Position numbers and translations under genes: made by a program
Part shown: piece by piece, positions 43,701 to 64,000 of the stretch
Layout: the number at the start of each line of letters is the position of its first letter
Numbering within the stretch: the first letter of the stretch is position 1
Assembly (NCBI RefSeq): GCF_954871325.1
Contig: NC_088778.1
Coordinates: 4,187,743 to 4,251,742 of the forward strand
Source: Gordionus sp. m RMFG-2023
Lineage: Eukaryota > Nematomorpha > Gordioida > Chordodea > Parachordodidae
Length of the DNA stretch: 64,000 nt
Direction: 5' to 3'
The notes under the pieces: model-generated
Seen by the model: the letters and a program-made list of their open reading frames with translations, nothing else
What the model was told of the DNA's origin: nothing
Database searches by the model: none

Positions 43701-46700
43701 TTTATTGTGGATATATAAGACTACAGTGCTGACGAATTCATTTAGTGGATATAGAACATTATAATACTCGGTCGACGATATTTATGATTAAAGTTTATGT
43801 TTTATTATCACGTTTCAGTTTTTATATTTTGGGCAAAAATATAGATGAAATTTTTATTTTAGTTTTTATAAAAATTATATTTAAAGTTTTAATATTATAG
43901 GTATTCATAGCCAATTTAAAAACAAAATAACCAGACTCCTCTTCGATTAGGTCTTTATATTATGGTGCGCGGGTTATGATGGGTATTTTGAAAAATAAAA
44001 AATCAACTCTAGACCGAACAGTCACCTTTAATTTGTGAAAATCTCACGAGGAAAAAAAAATAAATAGGGATCGAATTTAAGGGTTAGAAAGTCTATCATA
44101 TCTGACAAACAAAAAAAAACACAAAACTTTTTGATACCGACAGTTATGAGAGATGGAATGACAGGTGAAAGAACTTTCTTTCCTTATTGTGCTCAAAAAT
44201 GGACAAGAAGCGAATTGGTGAGATGTAAAAATGGAAAATTTAGTATTGCATATTTTAAGCGGCAATGTGTTATTTTATTCGACTTGAAGAATCCAATTTT
44301 ACCGGAAATTTAATCAGCCATGTATAGAGTACCTATCTTATCAATTGTAGACAATTTTAGCCGTTAACCTTTGAGTCATTTATTGATTTATATATAAAAA
44401 AAATTTCTATGTAGAAAAAACTCATATAAATTATATTTCGGGTTCAAAAGTTTATGGTTAAAAATTTGTTGGAAAATCGTAGGGTAAGGTGATCCCAAAC
44501 ATGGTAGAATATATTTCCGGTTAAAATCAGATTTTTAAATTTAAGAAAACGCGATCAGAAAAATTGATCTAAAGTTGAAAAAAAATAAAATAAACACATT
44601 GACGCTATCAAAGTGCTCCACTTGCGCACATGTTTAAAACGAGGAAATCAACAAACATTTAAAGTTTAAAAATCAAATAAAGGAAAAGCTTATCGATCAA
44701 TTTTGACAGAGCTATAACCTTTGAGGCAAAAATTAATATTTTTTTAATCTAATTTTATATATAAATATCCGAAACCATTTTAATTTTTTTAAATTTACCC
44801 GGGCCGGTCCTGAAATTTTTGAAAAGATATCCGGGCCGGGCCGGAAAAAATTTAAAAAAAAATCCGGGCCGGGCCGCACGAATGGTATACCTCTACAGGT
44901 CTCTGATATATATATTTTGGGAATAAATAAGTTATTATCCACCACTTCCAACTCAAAAAATTTTGAAAAAGTCGAAAATGTCGAGTGGAGCACTCCAATT
45001 TTAGACCGACATGCACGGACATTTTTTTGATTTATAAGGTTATAAAATTTTAACAAAAAATATATATCAACGATGTAATCGAGTTCATAAAAATATATAT
45101 CACAACCCCCCCCCCCTCTCCCGCACCCCATAATACGAGAAGAAGAAAAATAAAATAAGACATATGATATAGTATATAATTTGAAAGTGTAAAATGAGCC
45201 TTGCAGTGTTTTTCATTTTTTTTAAACTTTTTATTTGTACAGGATAAGATTAATTTAATATTAATATTTGTATAGTAATAAAAATAAGAAAAATATAGAT
45301 ACCTTTTATTTTGATTATAATTATAAAAAGGATAGTTCAACTTTTTTTTAAAAAAAATGATTTTATTTCTTTATTATAGGATAGGTTTTCTAAAATCGCT
45401 AAAAAAAATTGGGAAATATCGCTTTAATATCCTCTAGGAAAAAAATTTTTTTTTAAAGTAAATTTGAAATTAGGGAAACTAAACATATGTATTTAATATT
45501 CATTTTGCTATTTGATTCCCATTCTCATCGATTAATCAGTCAGTGGGTTAGCGTTTTATTCTAAACGAGCCCCTATAAGATTCAATTTTTTTCTTTTTTT
45601 TTCCTTCTTTCATTTTTATTAACGTTTCTCTTTTAAAACTATTTCCAAGTTTTATATTTTCGGGCCCAGCCGGGGTATTTAAAAATACGGTCCGGCACGT
45701 GTACCCGAACCGGGCTTAGGACCGGCTCCTGCAGGTCTACAATGTAATTATATAAAAATTATGCAGGCTTGAAATGAATGAATGACATAACCATAATTAT
45801 GGGAAAGAGATCCATTAGTTAGAATTAGAAGATGTATCTCAAACTATTAGTTCGTAAAAATATTAAAAAAAAGAATAATTGGTTATTATTTTAAAAACTA
45901 CTGAAATAAGTAATAGTGCACACAAATTGAACATTTCAACGCTGCGTTATAAAACGCAAATAATGCATTTTAATTGCATTCGTTTAAATTGAGTACGTTT
46001 ACGTTTTGTATTTTAAATTATTGATATGCTTTTTAAACGCTGAGTTGAAACGTTCAATTTGTACGCACTATAACTCGACAAATTGTAAAAAAAACAAAAA
46101 ACTAGTATATATTCTATCGAATCCTTAACATGCATAAATGTATCGCGATACTTTTGTTGTATCTGTCGATTTTTTAATTGACATTTATGGACGTTTTTAA
46201 AATAATATATTTTCTGTAAGAAAAGAAGAGATGAACTTTTAATTATGGAAGCAATAAAGATTTGGATGGATATCGACATGGGTATATATAAATAAATAAA
46301 TATAATTCAAACAGGATCATATGAAATATTGGGTTTTGACACTTTAGCGACAACTCTAGAATTTAGTCGTATCCAAATATGTCAATTTAAAAAAACAATA
46401 AATATCCAATGAATAAAACATAAAAACCGATTATGTCACATAATAGATACAAAAGTACTATATTTAAAAATTTAAGAAAGAAAAATTATATTTAAAATTG
46501 GTCTAATTTTAGGCCATCATTGTTGGGCGCATTCTTCAAACCAAATTTAAATTTTAATGAACAGGAAATCGGTTTGGGGATAAATTAAATAAAAATAGGA
46601 TATATGTTCAAAAATTATTTAAATAATTTTATTCATCAAGAATGTCAAATCTCAAATGGTAATAAATATAATATAATTATAATTGCGATATTACTTTAAC

Positions 46701-49700
46701 TGTTCAATTTTGGAATTAGCCTCGGATGTCAGGTGTTCAGCTTTGACCAGCAAGCCGCTTTTTTCTTCCAACCTCTTCTCCAGCGATTTAATTTGATCAT
46801 TGTGACACTGGGAATATAAAAAAAAGGATTGATTTAGGAGAGAGAGAGAGAGATAGATGTTATGAATTTTAATTAAATATAATTAAGAATAATTTTTTTT
46901 GGACGCATTAAATCGGGGTAGTGAAATAGCGGGCATTTAGCGTTTCCCGCTTCTTTCGCGTAAAAATTAGCGGTGTTCTATAATCTACCCGATAGTAAAA
47001 TAAATATAAGATACTATTTTCCATTTTATTTACAAACATATTCTTATTCATTAATGTTTTATTTTTTTTTTAAAACATAAATTGTTTATTACATTTATTT
47101 AAAGGGTATCATTATTCTTTAAATGTTAGGCAAGAAGAATGGATGAACTAATTTCGTAAAAATTCACTTGGGTACATGGAGATGTTAGAGAGGTCAAACG
47201 AAGAATTGACATTTCAGTTATGGGAACTAGAGAGCAGCTAAAAGTTGTTTTTTTTTTGAAGAACAGCTCTTCCACAAACTACCAGGACTTACCTCACTGA
47301 AACTCATTGCTATTTTTTTCTATCAGCAGTTTGATAAAATATTATCTAGATTCTTCACTCCTTCCACAAGGGCAGTGAATCCAAGCTCAGGTTTATTTCC
47401 GCTTATATACAAGGTGCAACGGAATCCACTTATAAGGCAGGAGATTTTTCCTTTTTTTTCTCAGGATTGAATTTCGATGTCTAAGTTACCGTATTCGATA
47501 AAAATACCTAGCATCACCATTTCTTGGAGTCATCAGATCTGGTTTAAATGGCGCGGATTTATACCACTAATAATTTAAGTAGAATGCCAAGTTTTCGTTC
47601 CAATAATTCACTCAAGATTCTGTTTCTAGCTCGATAATATTAAGGAAACCCTTTACTTTTATAGAGGATGTATAATATACTATGGAAACGTGGACATCTT
47701 CGTCCTGAGACCTACAAGCCCGACCCTAAACCGTCCGTATTTTTAAAATATACCATACACGAGTCTAAAATATTTTTGAAAATACCCAGGCTGGGTTATT
47801 AGCTAAAAAAATCAAACATTAATGTAGCATAAATCGTGCCGGACCATGTAAATTGTACCCCTGCAGGCCTCTGACAGTTAATAGATAGATTTAGGTGAAA
47901 AAAACTCAAGACTATATTTTCATGAAAACAATTTTAATTAAAATATAACTGAGGAAAAATTGAATATGCGAATCCTTTTATTTGGATATCATTTTTTTTA
48001 ATCAAAGGTTTTTAGCTATCAATGATCGCATTGTCTAATTTGGGGTCGTGATAACTCGGACAACTCCCTAATTTGACTAAAATTTTGAGTTCCAATAAAA
48101 TTCCTGAAATAGAAATAAAATTAATGGTTGTTTCTTCATAATATAATTGTTGAAGTAGATTTTTTTTAAAGGAATATGACAAACTATACCATTTTTTTCC
48201 AATATAATTTAGAAATTTATTGAAAAAATATATAAATAATCATATAATGTAGATCAAAAAAATTTTAATTTTGTTTTATGAGGGGAAAGGATTGTTTGAA
48301 TCTCCTAACCCCCCCCAACCCCATCCATATACCACTGAGTAGGGAGATTTTTTTAAATTTTTTGCTCATTTATGTAAGACCTCTGTAAAGTATAGGCATT
48401 TGTTGTTTTTCGCTGCATTTATTAATATTAAAAAATAATAATGAAAACTTCACGAGTAATCATTAATTAAAAAATTAAAGATTTAATATTTCTAAAGGAA
48501 GTATTCATAAATTTAAAGAAGACATTATCAAGACCAAATATAAAAAAAACAAAGAAAACATCTTATTTTATTTCATTTATATTTTTATACAAATCTTGTA
48601 TATGCTTATGCATACATATATAATTTTACTCATCATTTTCATTAATTGATAAAAAAAATTATTTAAAGATGGTTGCACATACTTAATCTCACTTTTTAAG
48701 GAAATAAGAATATTGCAGATGGTAAAAATTCTTTTTAAAAAGGTAAAAAGTCTTGATAAATTGAGAATTTGGTCACAACAGGTTGGACTGTAATGAAATA
48801 TGTTGCGTATTATTATAAATAGGTGTTTTCATCCTTTTATATATAAATAATACTGACCTCTTTTTTAGGTATTGCTCTTAATATTTTTCAGAGGACTCAA
48901 GTCCCATCTAGTAACACTACTAAATTAGGTTTATATAAAAGGATATAACTAAATCTTTTTGATTTATCTTAAACTTAAATATTGTTATATATATATATTT
49001 ATTTTTGATAAAAATATATGGGCCACATTCCACGTCAAATCGATCACGATTCGGCCGACCCCTTTTAAAATTGTTAAAAATTTCTGGAATTATTTAGATA
49101 GGTATAAGAGTGAGAAATCGGTTTATTTTAGCTCGCTAACACATCTGGTTCTCGAGATATAGGGGCTCAAAGGTACAAAAAAGAGCCACTTTGGAATCTG
49201 TAAAATTTTTGAAATGATTATATCTCAAAAACTATATATAGTAAAAAATATTATAATATATCATTTTGTAGGTAAAGAAATTCTCTAATGGGCTAACAAA
49301 GAATAATAAATATTGGCGCCATTATAGGCTTTTAACATCTGGTTTACCTAAATTGCTTTACCTGTATTTTTAAGCAAAATAGTGAGTTTGTTTTCTAATA
49401 TTTTTTAGACACCTTTACTAAATATATATACAATATCAAAACCTTGGCGACGCTATCGACTCCAAAAATTAATAAAAAATAGATGATGCTTTATGAAATT
49501 ATGGATTATGGTTAAAATTTTGCTTCAATAACCAGATATTTTCACTTTTTATACTAAAAAATTTTGATTTTCTATTAAATATACTAATTAATTGAGGAGC
49601 AGATTGAGCATATGCCCATTAGACATTTAATAATAGGTAAACCAAATGTTAAAAGCCTATAATGTCGCGAATATTTATTATTTTTTGTTAGCCCATTAGA

Positions 49701-51075
49701 GAATTTCTTTACCTACAAAATGATCTATTATAATATTTTTTACTATAAATAGTTTTTGAAATTTAAGCATTTTAAAAATTTTACAGATTCCAAAGTGCCT
49801 CTTTTTTGTACCTTTGAGCCCCTATATTTCAAGAACCAGGTGTGCTAGCGAGCTAAAATAAACAACTTTCTCATTCTTTTACATATCTAAATAATTCCAG
49901 AAATTTTAACAATATTTAAAGGAGTTGGTCAAAAAAGTGCCTTTTTTGATCGATTTGACATGGAATGGCCCATATGTTATTTTGGTACTTTAAAATGATT
50001 AATTAGTTTTAACACAAAATAATCTTCATGATAAATATTTTACTTGCAAGTTAAAAAAAGGTACATTGTATTTTTGAGCAAAATTGTTTATAAATTCTTT
50101 GATCTCCTCTTGACTTAATTTATCACAAATGTGGGCTATTTCATTCATAGAATCTAGAATATTTGTAGTCATTTTATTGTTTTCTTGGCTTTCTAATCCT
50201 TTACACATCATAAAATCAATTAAAATATTGGGTTTACTATGATGTAGTCAAATTATATAATAACAAAAAATTAAGACTAACATGAGTGCAAAATTATAAA
50301 CTTATTAATTTAGCCATAAATATTGTGCACTCCTGTTAATCTTATTTTTTTTAAATAATCTTTACATATGTACATATATTTGAATTTTATTCTTATGATA
50401 ATAATTATAATAAAGTGGCTTTAAAAAAAAATGTTAAAATAAATTACCAGAAGTTTCAGGCATACTAGAATTACTCAGTTCTGCATGATCTATATTATTA
50501 GTGTCTAAAAATTGAAACTCAGAAGTGGTATTTATTTCTATTGGATTTATATCTGTTTCATGTTTACAGTTAATATTCGATTCCTCATTTGTCATATTAT
50601 GTTGATTATGATTATCTACCAATTTTGTAAGTTTACTATTAACTACACTTCCATTTGATGATTGAATACCATTATTTTTAATTATGCCTTTAATATTTTT
50701 TTTTTGAGGCAAACTTTCCATTTTCTTTTTGCTAGGTTCCGATGATGATTTATCAACTACATTATTAAAATGAACACTTTTATTATTGTTATTAGCATGT
50801 TTCTTATCCATATTTTTAATTTTTAAATAATTTTTACTATTTTTAGATTTATTAGTTTTAACTTTATTTTTAATTAGTGATAAAAAAGAAAGTTGATTCT
50901 TTTCCAATTGTTTATGTTGAATAGCCATAGCTTCTTCGAATGATGATTGCTTTGTTCCCAAGAATATAATTATGTATACGAATATAAATATAATGAATAT
51001 TATAAATCCAAATGTTAAAATGGTATAAATATCAGGGAATGTCCCAATTTCTAGATAATATTTCAATATATTCAT
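34602..51075 (-). CDS. Kinectin / ribosome-binding protein 1 (p180) family ER membrane protein, 18 exons
   Basis: Exons from the 5' end: 51075-50448, 50198-50044, 47319-47293, 46807-46695, 43105-42973, 41992-41861, 41733-41425, 40382-40133, 38370-38282, 38097-38008, 37920-37822, 37721-37491, 37094-37017, 36941-36822, 36477-36424, 36024-35908, 35201-34956, 34706-34602. All junctions keep phase, giving about 990 residues, near the repeat-poor p180 forms I recall. The family anchors in rough ER by an N-terminal segment and links it to ribosomes, kinesin or microtubules by a long coiled coil. Seen here: a membrane segment at residues ~18-39, then SSFEEAMAIQHKQLEKNQ (compare SYEEALANQRKE of p180), a basic Asn-rich linker, then charged coiled coil to the end. 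ELRTKNWKLMEAL and SLDEWLEQ match ELREKNW-x-x-MEAL and SYGEWL of kinectin/p180. Unsure points: exon 2's 3' end (50,044 or 50,065), and whether the protein ends after exon 16 (stop at 35,905; 875 residues) or continues through the last two exons. KTN1 versus RRBP1 cannot be settled. Confidence 0.78.
34956..35201 (-). CDS. Penultimate exon of the kinectin/p180 gene (alternative 3' extension)
   Basis: An ATACAG acceptor and a GTAAGC donor bound 82 phase-0 codons. The translation is low-complexity Ser/Asn in the middle, with acidic ends such as SEPFFVEILEETTSSS and DEPWIEVMIEPFADTDLLK. It can only be used if exon 16 is spliced through its GTTTAA donor at 35,907. If exon 16 is terminal, this and the last exon would belong to a separate small gene for which I see no start. 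Confidence 0.55.
35895..35900 (-). terminator. AATAAA poly(A) signal after the exon-16 stop
   Basis: On the minus strand the stop at 35,905-35,907 is followed by TTTAAAATAAA, i.e. a canonical AATAAA 4 nt later. A cleavage site 10-30 nt further on would give the 875-residue form. Confidence 0.45.
35990..36131. repeat. Duplicated exon-16 acceptor region
   Basis: TTTTTTATAGTATGATTCTG..ACTAATTAGCTG at 35,994-36,027 recurs as TTTTTTATAGTATGATTTCT..ACTAGTTAGTCAGCTG at about 36,094-36,131, 100 bp away in the same orientation. The first copy holds the true exon-16 acceptor. The second lies in the preceding intron and keeps a CAGCTGAC acceptor-like site. Confidence 0.7.
37150..37330. repeat. Terminal-repeat relic, CGGGTTC/CGGT-rich
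   Basis: The block contains ACCGAATTCGGGTTCAGACC and TCGGGGTAGGTTCGGTCC and lies in the intron after kinectin/p180 exon 12. The style matches the other GGGTC/GGGCC-rich relics in this gene. No boundaries could be fixed. Confidence 0.3.
38578..39663. mobile_element. Probable hAT element remnant in a kinectin/p180 intron
   Basis: TAGCGCGTTAC-type motifs flank an AT-rich centre: 38,590-38,700 and 39,545-39,655. The right end GTTTAACAACACTGTC resembles the TAGTGTTGTTA end of the hAT element at 54,959. Candidate 8-bp flanks GGACGCCA (38,570-38,577) and GGACACCA (39,664-39,671) match at 7 of 8 bases. The left terminus is poorly conserved, so limits are approximate. Confidence 0.45.
42140..42240. 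repeat. Terminal-repeat relic ending in CGGGACATCCCTGAT
   Basis: The run CCGTTATCGGGTTACCGGTC, GGATACCGG, then ATATCGGGACATCCCTGAT resembles the ATCAGGGATGTCCCGATA terminus common in hAT-like elements. It lies in the intron between kinectin/p180 exons 5 and 6. The other end was not found. Confidence 0.4.
42655..42905. repeat. Tandem repeat, ~90-98-bp unit, about 2.7 copies
   Basis: TAGCTCCCAAAATTGTTAG at 42,699, TAGCTACCAAAATTGTTAG at 42,797 and TAGCTCCCAAAATTATTAT at 42,886 mark successive units. Each is followed or preceded by the related strings CTACCAGACATTTC / CTAACAGACATTTC and TTCTAATCTGTTTGG / CCCTAATCTATTTGG. The array lies in the intron between kinectin/p180 exons 5 and 6. Confidence 0.7.
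44780..44905. repeat. GGGCCGGGCCGG-rich relic
   Basis: CCGGGCCGGTCC, ATCCGGGCCGGGCCGG and AATCCGGGCCGGGCCGC occur in 110 bp and lead to CCTCTACAGGTCTCTGAT. The same motif style recurs through this gene's introns (43,380-43,500, 45,655-45,742, 47,690-47,880). It is probably the end of a non-autonomous hAT-like element. Confidence 0.4.
45655..45742. repeat. GGGCCCAGCCGGGG-type relic ending CCTGCAGGTCTAC
   Basis: An isolated 90-bp GC-rich block with ACCCGAACCGGGCTTAGG and CTGCAGGTCTAC. The end motif is shared with the relics at 44,780-44,905 (ACAGGTCTC) and 47,690-47,880 (GCAGGCCTCTGA). Confidence 0.35.
45911..46073. mobile_element. MITE, TAGTGCRCACAAATTGA family, copy 1
   Basis: The element at 45,914-46,070 (157 bp) has ~45-bp inverted ends: TAGTGCACACAAATTGAACA and, reversed, TAGTGCGTACAAATTGAACG. 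It is flanked on both sides by TAA (45,911-45,913 and 46,071-46,073). A TAA/TTA duplication is typical of PIF/Harbinger elements. No protein is encoded. It lies in the intron between kinectin/p180 exons 4 and 5. Confidence 0.7.
47690..47880. repeat. GGGTC/GGCCC relic ending CCTGCAGGCCTCTGA
   Basis: The block begins near GACCTACAAGCCCGACCC and ends near GTACCCCTGCAGGCCTCTGA, so both ends carry the ACAAG(C)CC / GCAGGCCT style. This could be a complete small element of about 190 bp in the long intron before kinectin/p180 exon 3. Confidence 0.4.
49016..49975. mobile_element. Foldback DNA transposon, GGGCCA... long inverted ends, copy 1
   Basis: The element at 49,020-49,971 (952 bp) starts GGGCCACATTCCACGTCAAA and ends with its inverse, ..TTTGACATGGAATGGCCC. 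The arms stay similar for about 340 bp (49,020-49,355 and 49,630-49,971). ATAT flanks both sides. The inner 275 bp encode nothing. The open frame at 48,959-49,162 overlaps the left arm and is spurious. A palindromic 4-bp duplication and a GGG start might suit the Sola group, but without a transposase this stays open. It lies in kinectin/p180 intron 2. Confidence 0.75.
50448..51075 (-). CDS. First coding exon of the kinectin/p180 gene (ER membrane anchor)
   Basis: It encodes 209 codons plus one base before a G|GTAATT donor. A short luminal start (MNILKYYLEIGTFPD) is followed by a strongly hydrophobic helix at about residues 18-39, then the family-typical SFEEAM and a Lys/Asn-rich cytosolic linker. 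The ATG at 51,075 is the first in frame and lies 8 nt after a TTTTTTTTTAG acceptor. The linker has no p180 decapeptide repeats. Confidence 0.8.
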
Positions 51076-51095
51076 TGAAGTTTCTAAAAAAAAAC
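51076..51095 (-). promoter_or_regulatory. Strong 3' splice acceptor 8 nt before the kinectin/p180 start codon
   Basis: On the minus strand AAGTTTTTTTTTAG ends at 51,084 and is followed by AAACTTCA and the ATG. This is a textbook pyrimidine-rich acceptor, implying a 5'-UTR intron or spliced-leader addition. Confidence 0.5.
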
Positions 51096-52050
51096 TTTCA
51101 AAGATTTAAGACGAATGAATGTATTTAAAAAAAAGAAATATAAATAACAACCGATAATTTAAAGAGAATTTTCTATAATTATAAATTTTTAAAATTCTTT
51201 TTACAAAGGTGGAAAACATTGTCACCGCATTTTCAAAATATAATGTTATATGTTATAATATTAGTAATAAGCAATAAAACAATTCTAGATGTATTATTAT
51301 TTATCAGTTTCGTTAAAGCTCATGAACAATTTATGATAGAAATAAAAATTTAAGATAAAAGCTATAAATATTTTATTTGCATATTTTTTATCATTATTTT
51401 TAATTCAAATTTAAAAAGATTACCATTATTTATATATTCTGCTTTCAATTTTTAGCTACACTTATGGTTATAATTTATAACGATTTATTTAAAAATAAAT
51501 ATGTTAATAGTACTTGACCGAATTTCAGTTTGGTCACTTTTATTTCGTATTAAGGTAAACTTTTTGTAGTAAAAATAGGCTAAATATTTTTACAATATTA
51601 TAAGTTAATTTCTATCAATAAATTTTATTTTACAACGATGGGATAATTCTTAATTATACTTATATGCGTTTTATTAAAATTAATTACTTTTTATTCAAAA
51701 AAATAATTTTTTTTTGATAATATGTTGAAAAATATATATGTCTAAAAATGATATATCATATCTATAAAATGTAATTGAAAAAAAATAATAATAGAAGCCA
51801 AGTTTAATTTGTCTACATGGTGCTTGATATCAATAGTGTCCCCAAACGTAGAATTATCGGAATAATTTAGAATAAATATATATATTATTTTAAATTTTTT
51901 ATATATTAATATTTATTTTAAGGGTTGAAATATTTTTTTAAAAAATATTTTTCATTTTAAATGAAACCCAAAGTTTTTAATAATTTTAGTTGATTTACCA
52001 AAATTAGAAAAAAATGAATAGTTGATAATTTTTGCATGCATTGAAAAATC
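51096..52050. promoter_or_regulatory. Divergent intergenic region, kinectin/p180 <> Rab10
   Basis: About 0.95 kb of AT-rich DNA separates two start codons pointing away from each other. It must carry, or lie next to, both promoters unless the first non-coding exons are distant. No individual motif stands out. Confidence 0.5.
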
Positions 52051-52054
52051 AGAT
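52051..52054 (+). promoter_or_regulatory. 3' splice acceptor 2 nt before the Rab10 start codon
   Basis: GAAAAATCAG ends at 52,052 and ATG begins at 52,055. The upstream tract is less pyrimidine-rich than the one before the kinectin/p180 start, so this is the weakest of the three start-proximal acceptors. Confidence 0.35.
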
Positions 52055-62682
<10,628 letters not shown>

Positions 62683-64000
62683 GTTTTGTTCTTAAATAAA
62701 TTTAATTTTAAAAACTCTAATTGTAACTGATACCAGTGGCCAAAAGGCTAATGAAAATGCACGCTAAGTGTGCGCTGTTTTTTCATGATTTTCATAAGTT
62801 ACCAAGCACACCCAAAAACGTCATATGTTTATTTTTAAATAAATATTTAAACTTACGAATGTAAATGCTCTCGTTTTATAATTTTTTAATTTGAAAAACT
62901 GAACAATTATCTTAACATTCAATATGGATACTCAATTTATATTAAAAGTATATTGTATTTAAGATACTTAGTTACAATAATAATTTTATAATTAAAATAT
63001 AATAAAACCAGTTAATCCTGTTATTTCTCAATTTGTTAAGAATTTTCATCTGAAGGTGGTTAATATTATCCTTGAAAATTAGATATTAGTCAGTACTTTG
63101 ATAGCCAAGAATTTTTACAATTTATATGTTTTCTATTTAATTTAAATGTGTTTGATAAAGTAGATGTGTAATTATTTTATTTTTAAGTTAATATGTAAAA
63201 TTATGAAATGGCCTTGAAATATCACTTATATCTAGCAAATTCACATTTTCATTGAAGGCAACATTTCATCATTTTTACTACTTGTAAATATTCCATGACA
63301 CTTTGCTTATTCAATTGGTTCTGCATTTATTAGTATTTTTTATTCAATACAATTTATATTAAAAAAAATACTACAATTTTGGTATACATATGACAGGTCT
63401 GTTATTTGCAAGATTAGCCTGCCAAGGCTGGACCTTCCCTATGTCCCGCCCACCCTATTTCTAATTCTTTACTAAAATTGTCAGGCCCAGTCTGGTTCTT
63501 TTAAAATACAAGTTCTAATCCAAAATATATGTAGTTGAACATACAAATAAACACTATTTATAATATTGGGAGTGATTAAATTAAAAATACTATCCCTTAT
63601 TTACTGTCATCTCTATTAATTCAAGATTATGATATAAATATTAGCAAAAAAACCTAATAATAATGTATATTAATTTTTACCCAGCCCATTAATTTTTTTA
63701 CCCAGTCCAGACCAAATAAATTTTTTAAGACGTTGCTCAGCCTGACCTATTGCACTCTAATATGATTTTTTTTAAAAATCTTTTATCATGCTGGATTGTT
63801 ATGCATGAATATCAAAGCAATTTTGATTAAGATGAAGTAACTTCTACAAGTCAAATAAATTTAGAGGTAACAATATTTTTAAAAATATATTTACAATTGA
63901 TTTGAAATCATATTTTTTTATGAGGTTTTAACCTAAAATTTTTATCTGTCTATATATTCTACAAACTATTTCATTAGTTTGGGGCTCAATTTGAATCATT
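62683..64000 (+). other. Rab10 intron 4 (continues past the window)
   Basis: It begins with the donor GTTTTG after exon 4. The remaining 1.3 kb is AT-rich; I looked for an exon encoding the ETSAKA guanine-binding motif and found none. No other gene or repeat partner is seen. Confidence 0.6.

Noticed and set aside
44733-45340. Minus-strand frames of 132 and 96 codons.
   Set aside because: They read through the GGGCC-rich relic and a poly-C tract in a kinectin/p180 intron. The Gly/Pro/Arg-rich segment is a product of the repeat, not a protein.
48959-49162. Plus-strand 67-codon open frame.
   Set aside because: It overlaps the left inverted arm of the foldback transposon at 49,020-49,971 and has no protein-like features.

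Overview
The window looks like nuclear DNA from an AT-rich animal. Its four genes are all split by GT-AG introns, and their products (atypical-PKC-like kinase, RNA polymerase II subunit RPB9, a kinectin/p180-type ER protein, Rab10) are those of a metazoan cell. RPB9 and Rab10 remain close to vertebrate sequences as I remember them. I cannot name the species. Long stretches are transposon debris, introns run from 38 bp to about 7 kb, and there are several poly-G/poly-C tracts.

Layout. 1-8,900: repeats (hAT debris, a LINE relic, two home-grown repeat families) and one orphan exon-like stretch. 8,931-14,618 (+): a divergent atypical-PKC-like kinase whose seventh intron holds a hAT element with an exact 8-bp target duplication. 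14,619-30,530: gene-poor; holds foldback elements, a LINE reverse-transcriptase relic, five copies of one ~0.8-kb repeat, and a solo LTR. 30,548-33,910 (+): complete RPB9 in four exons. 34,602-51,075 (-): an 18-exon kinectin/p180 (KTN1/RRBP1) homologue that no single long ORF reveals; I assembled it from phase-compatible exons. 52,055 to beyond the right edge (+): Rab10, exons 1-4 visible.

The genes are arranged head-to-head (kinectin/p180 and Rab10, about 1 kb apart) and tail-to-tail (RPB9 and kinectin/p180, about 0.7 kb apart). Kinectin/p180 and Rab10 families both act on ER shape and microtubule-linked membrane traffic, so a shared divergent promoter is an attractive inference. Three start codons sit 2-17 nt after a good 3' splice acceptor, which suggests either 5'-UTR introns or spliced-leader trans-splicing. 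A second theme is donor sites of the form GTTTRA: in phase-0 exons these create Val-stop at once if the intron is retained.

All exon models come from reading splice signals, phase and homology by eye. No alignment, RNA or database search was available.
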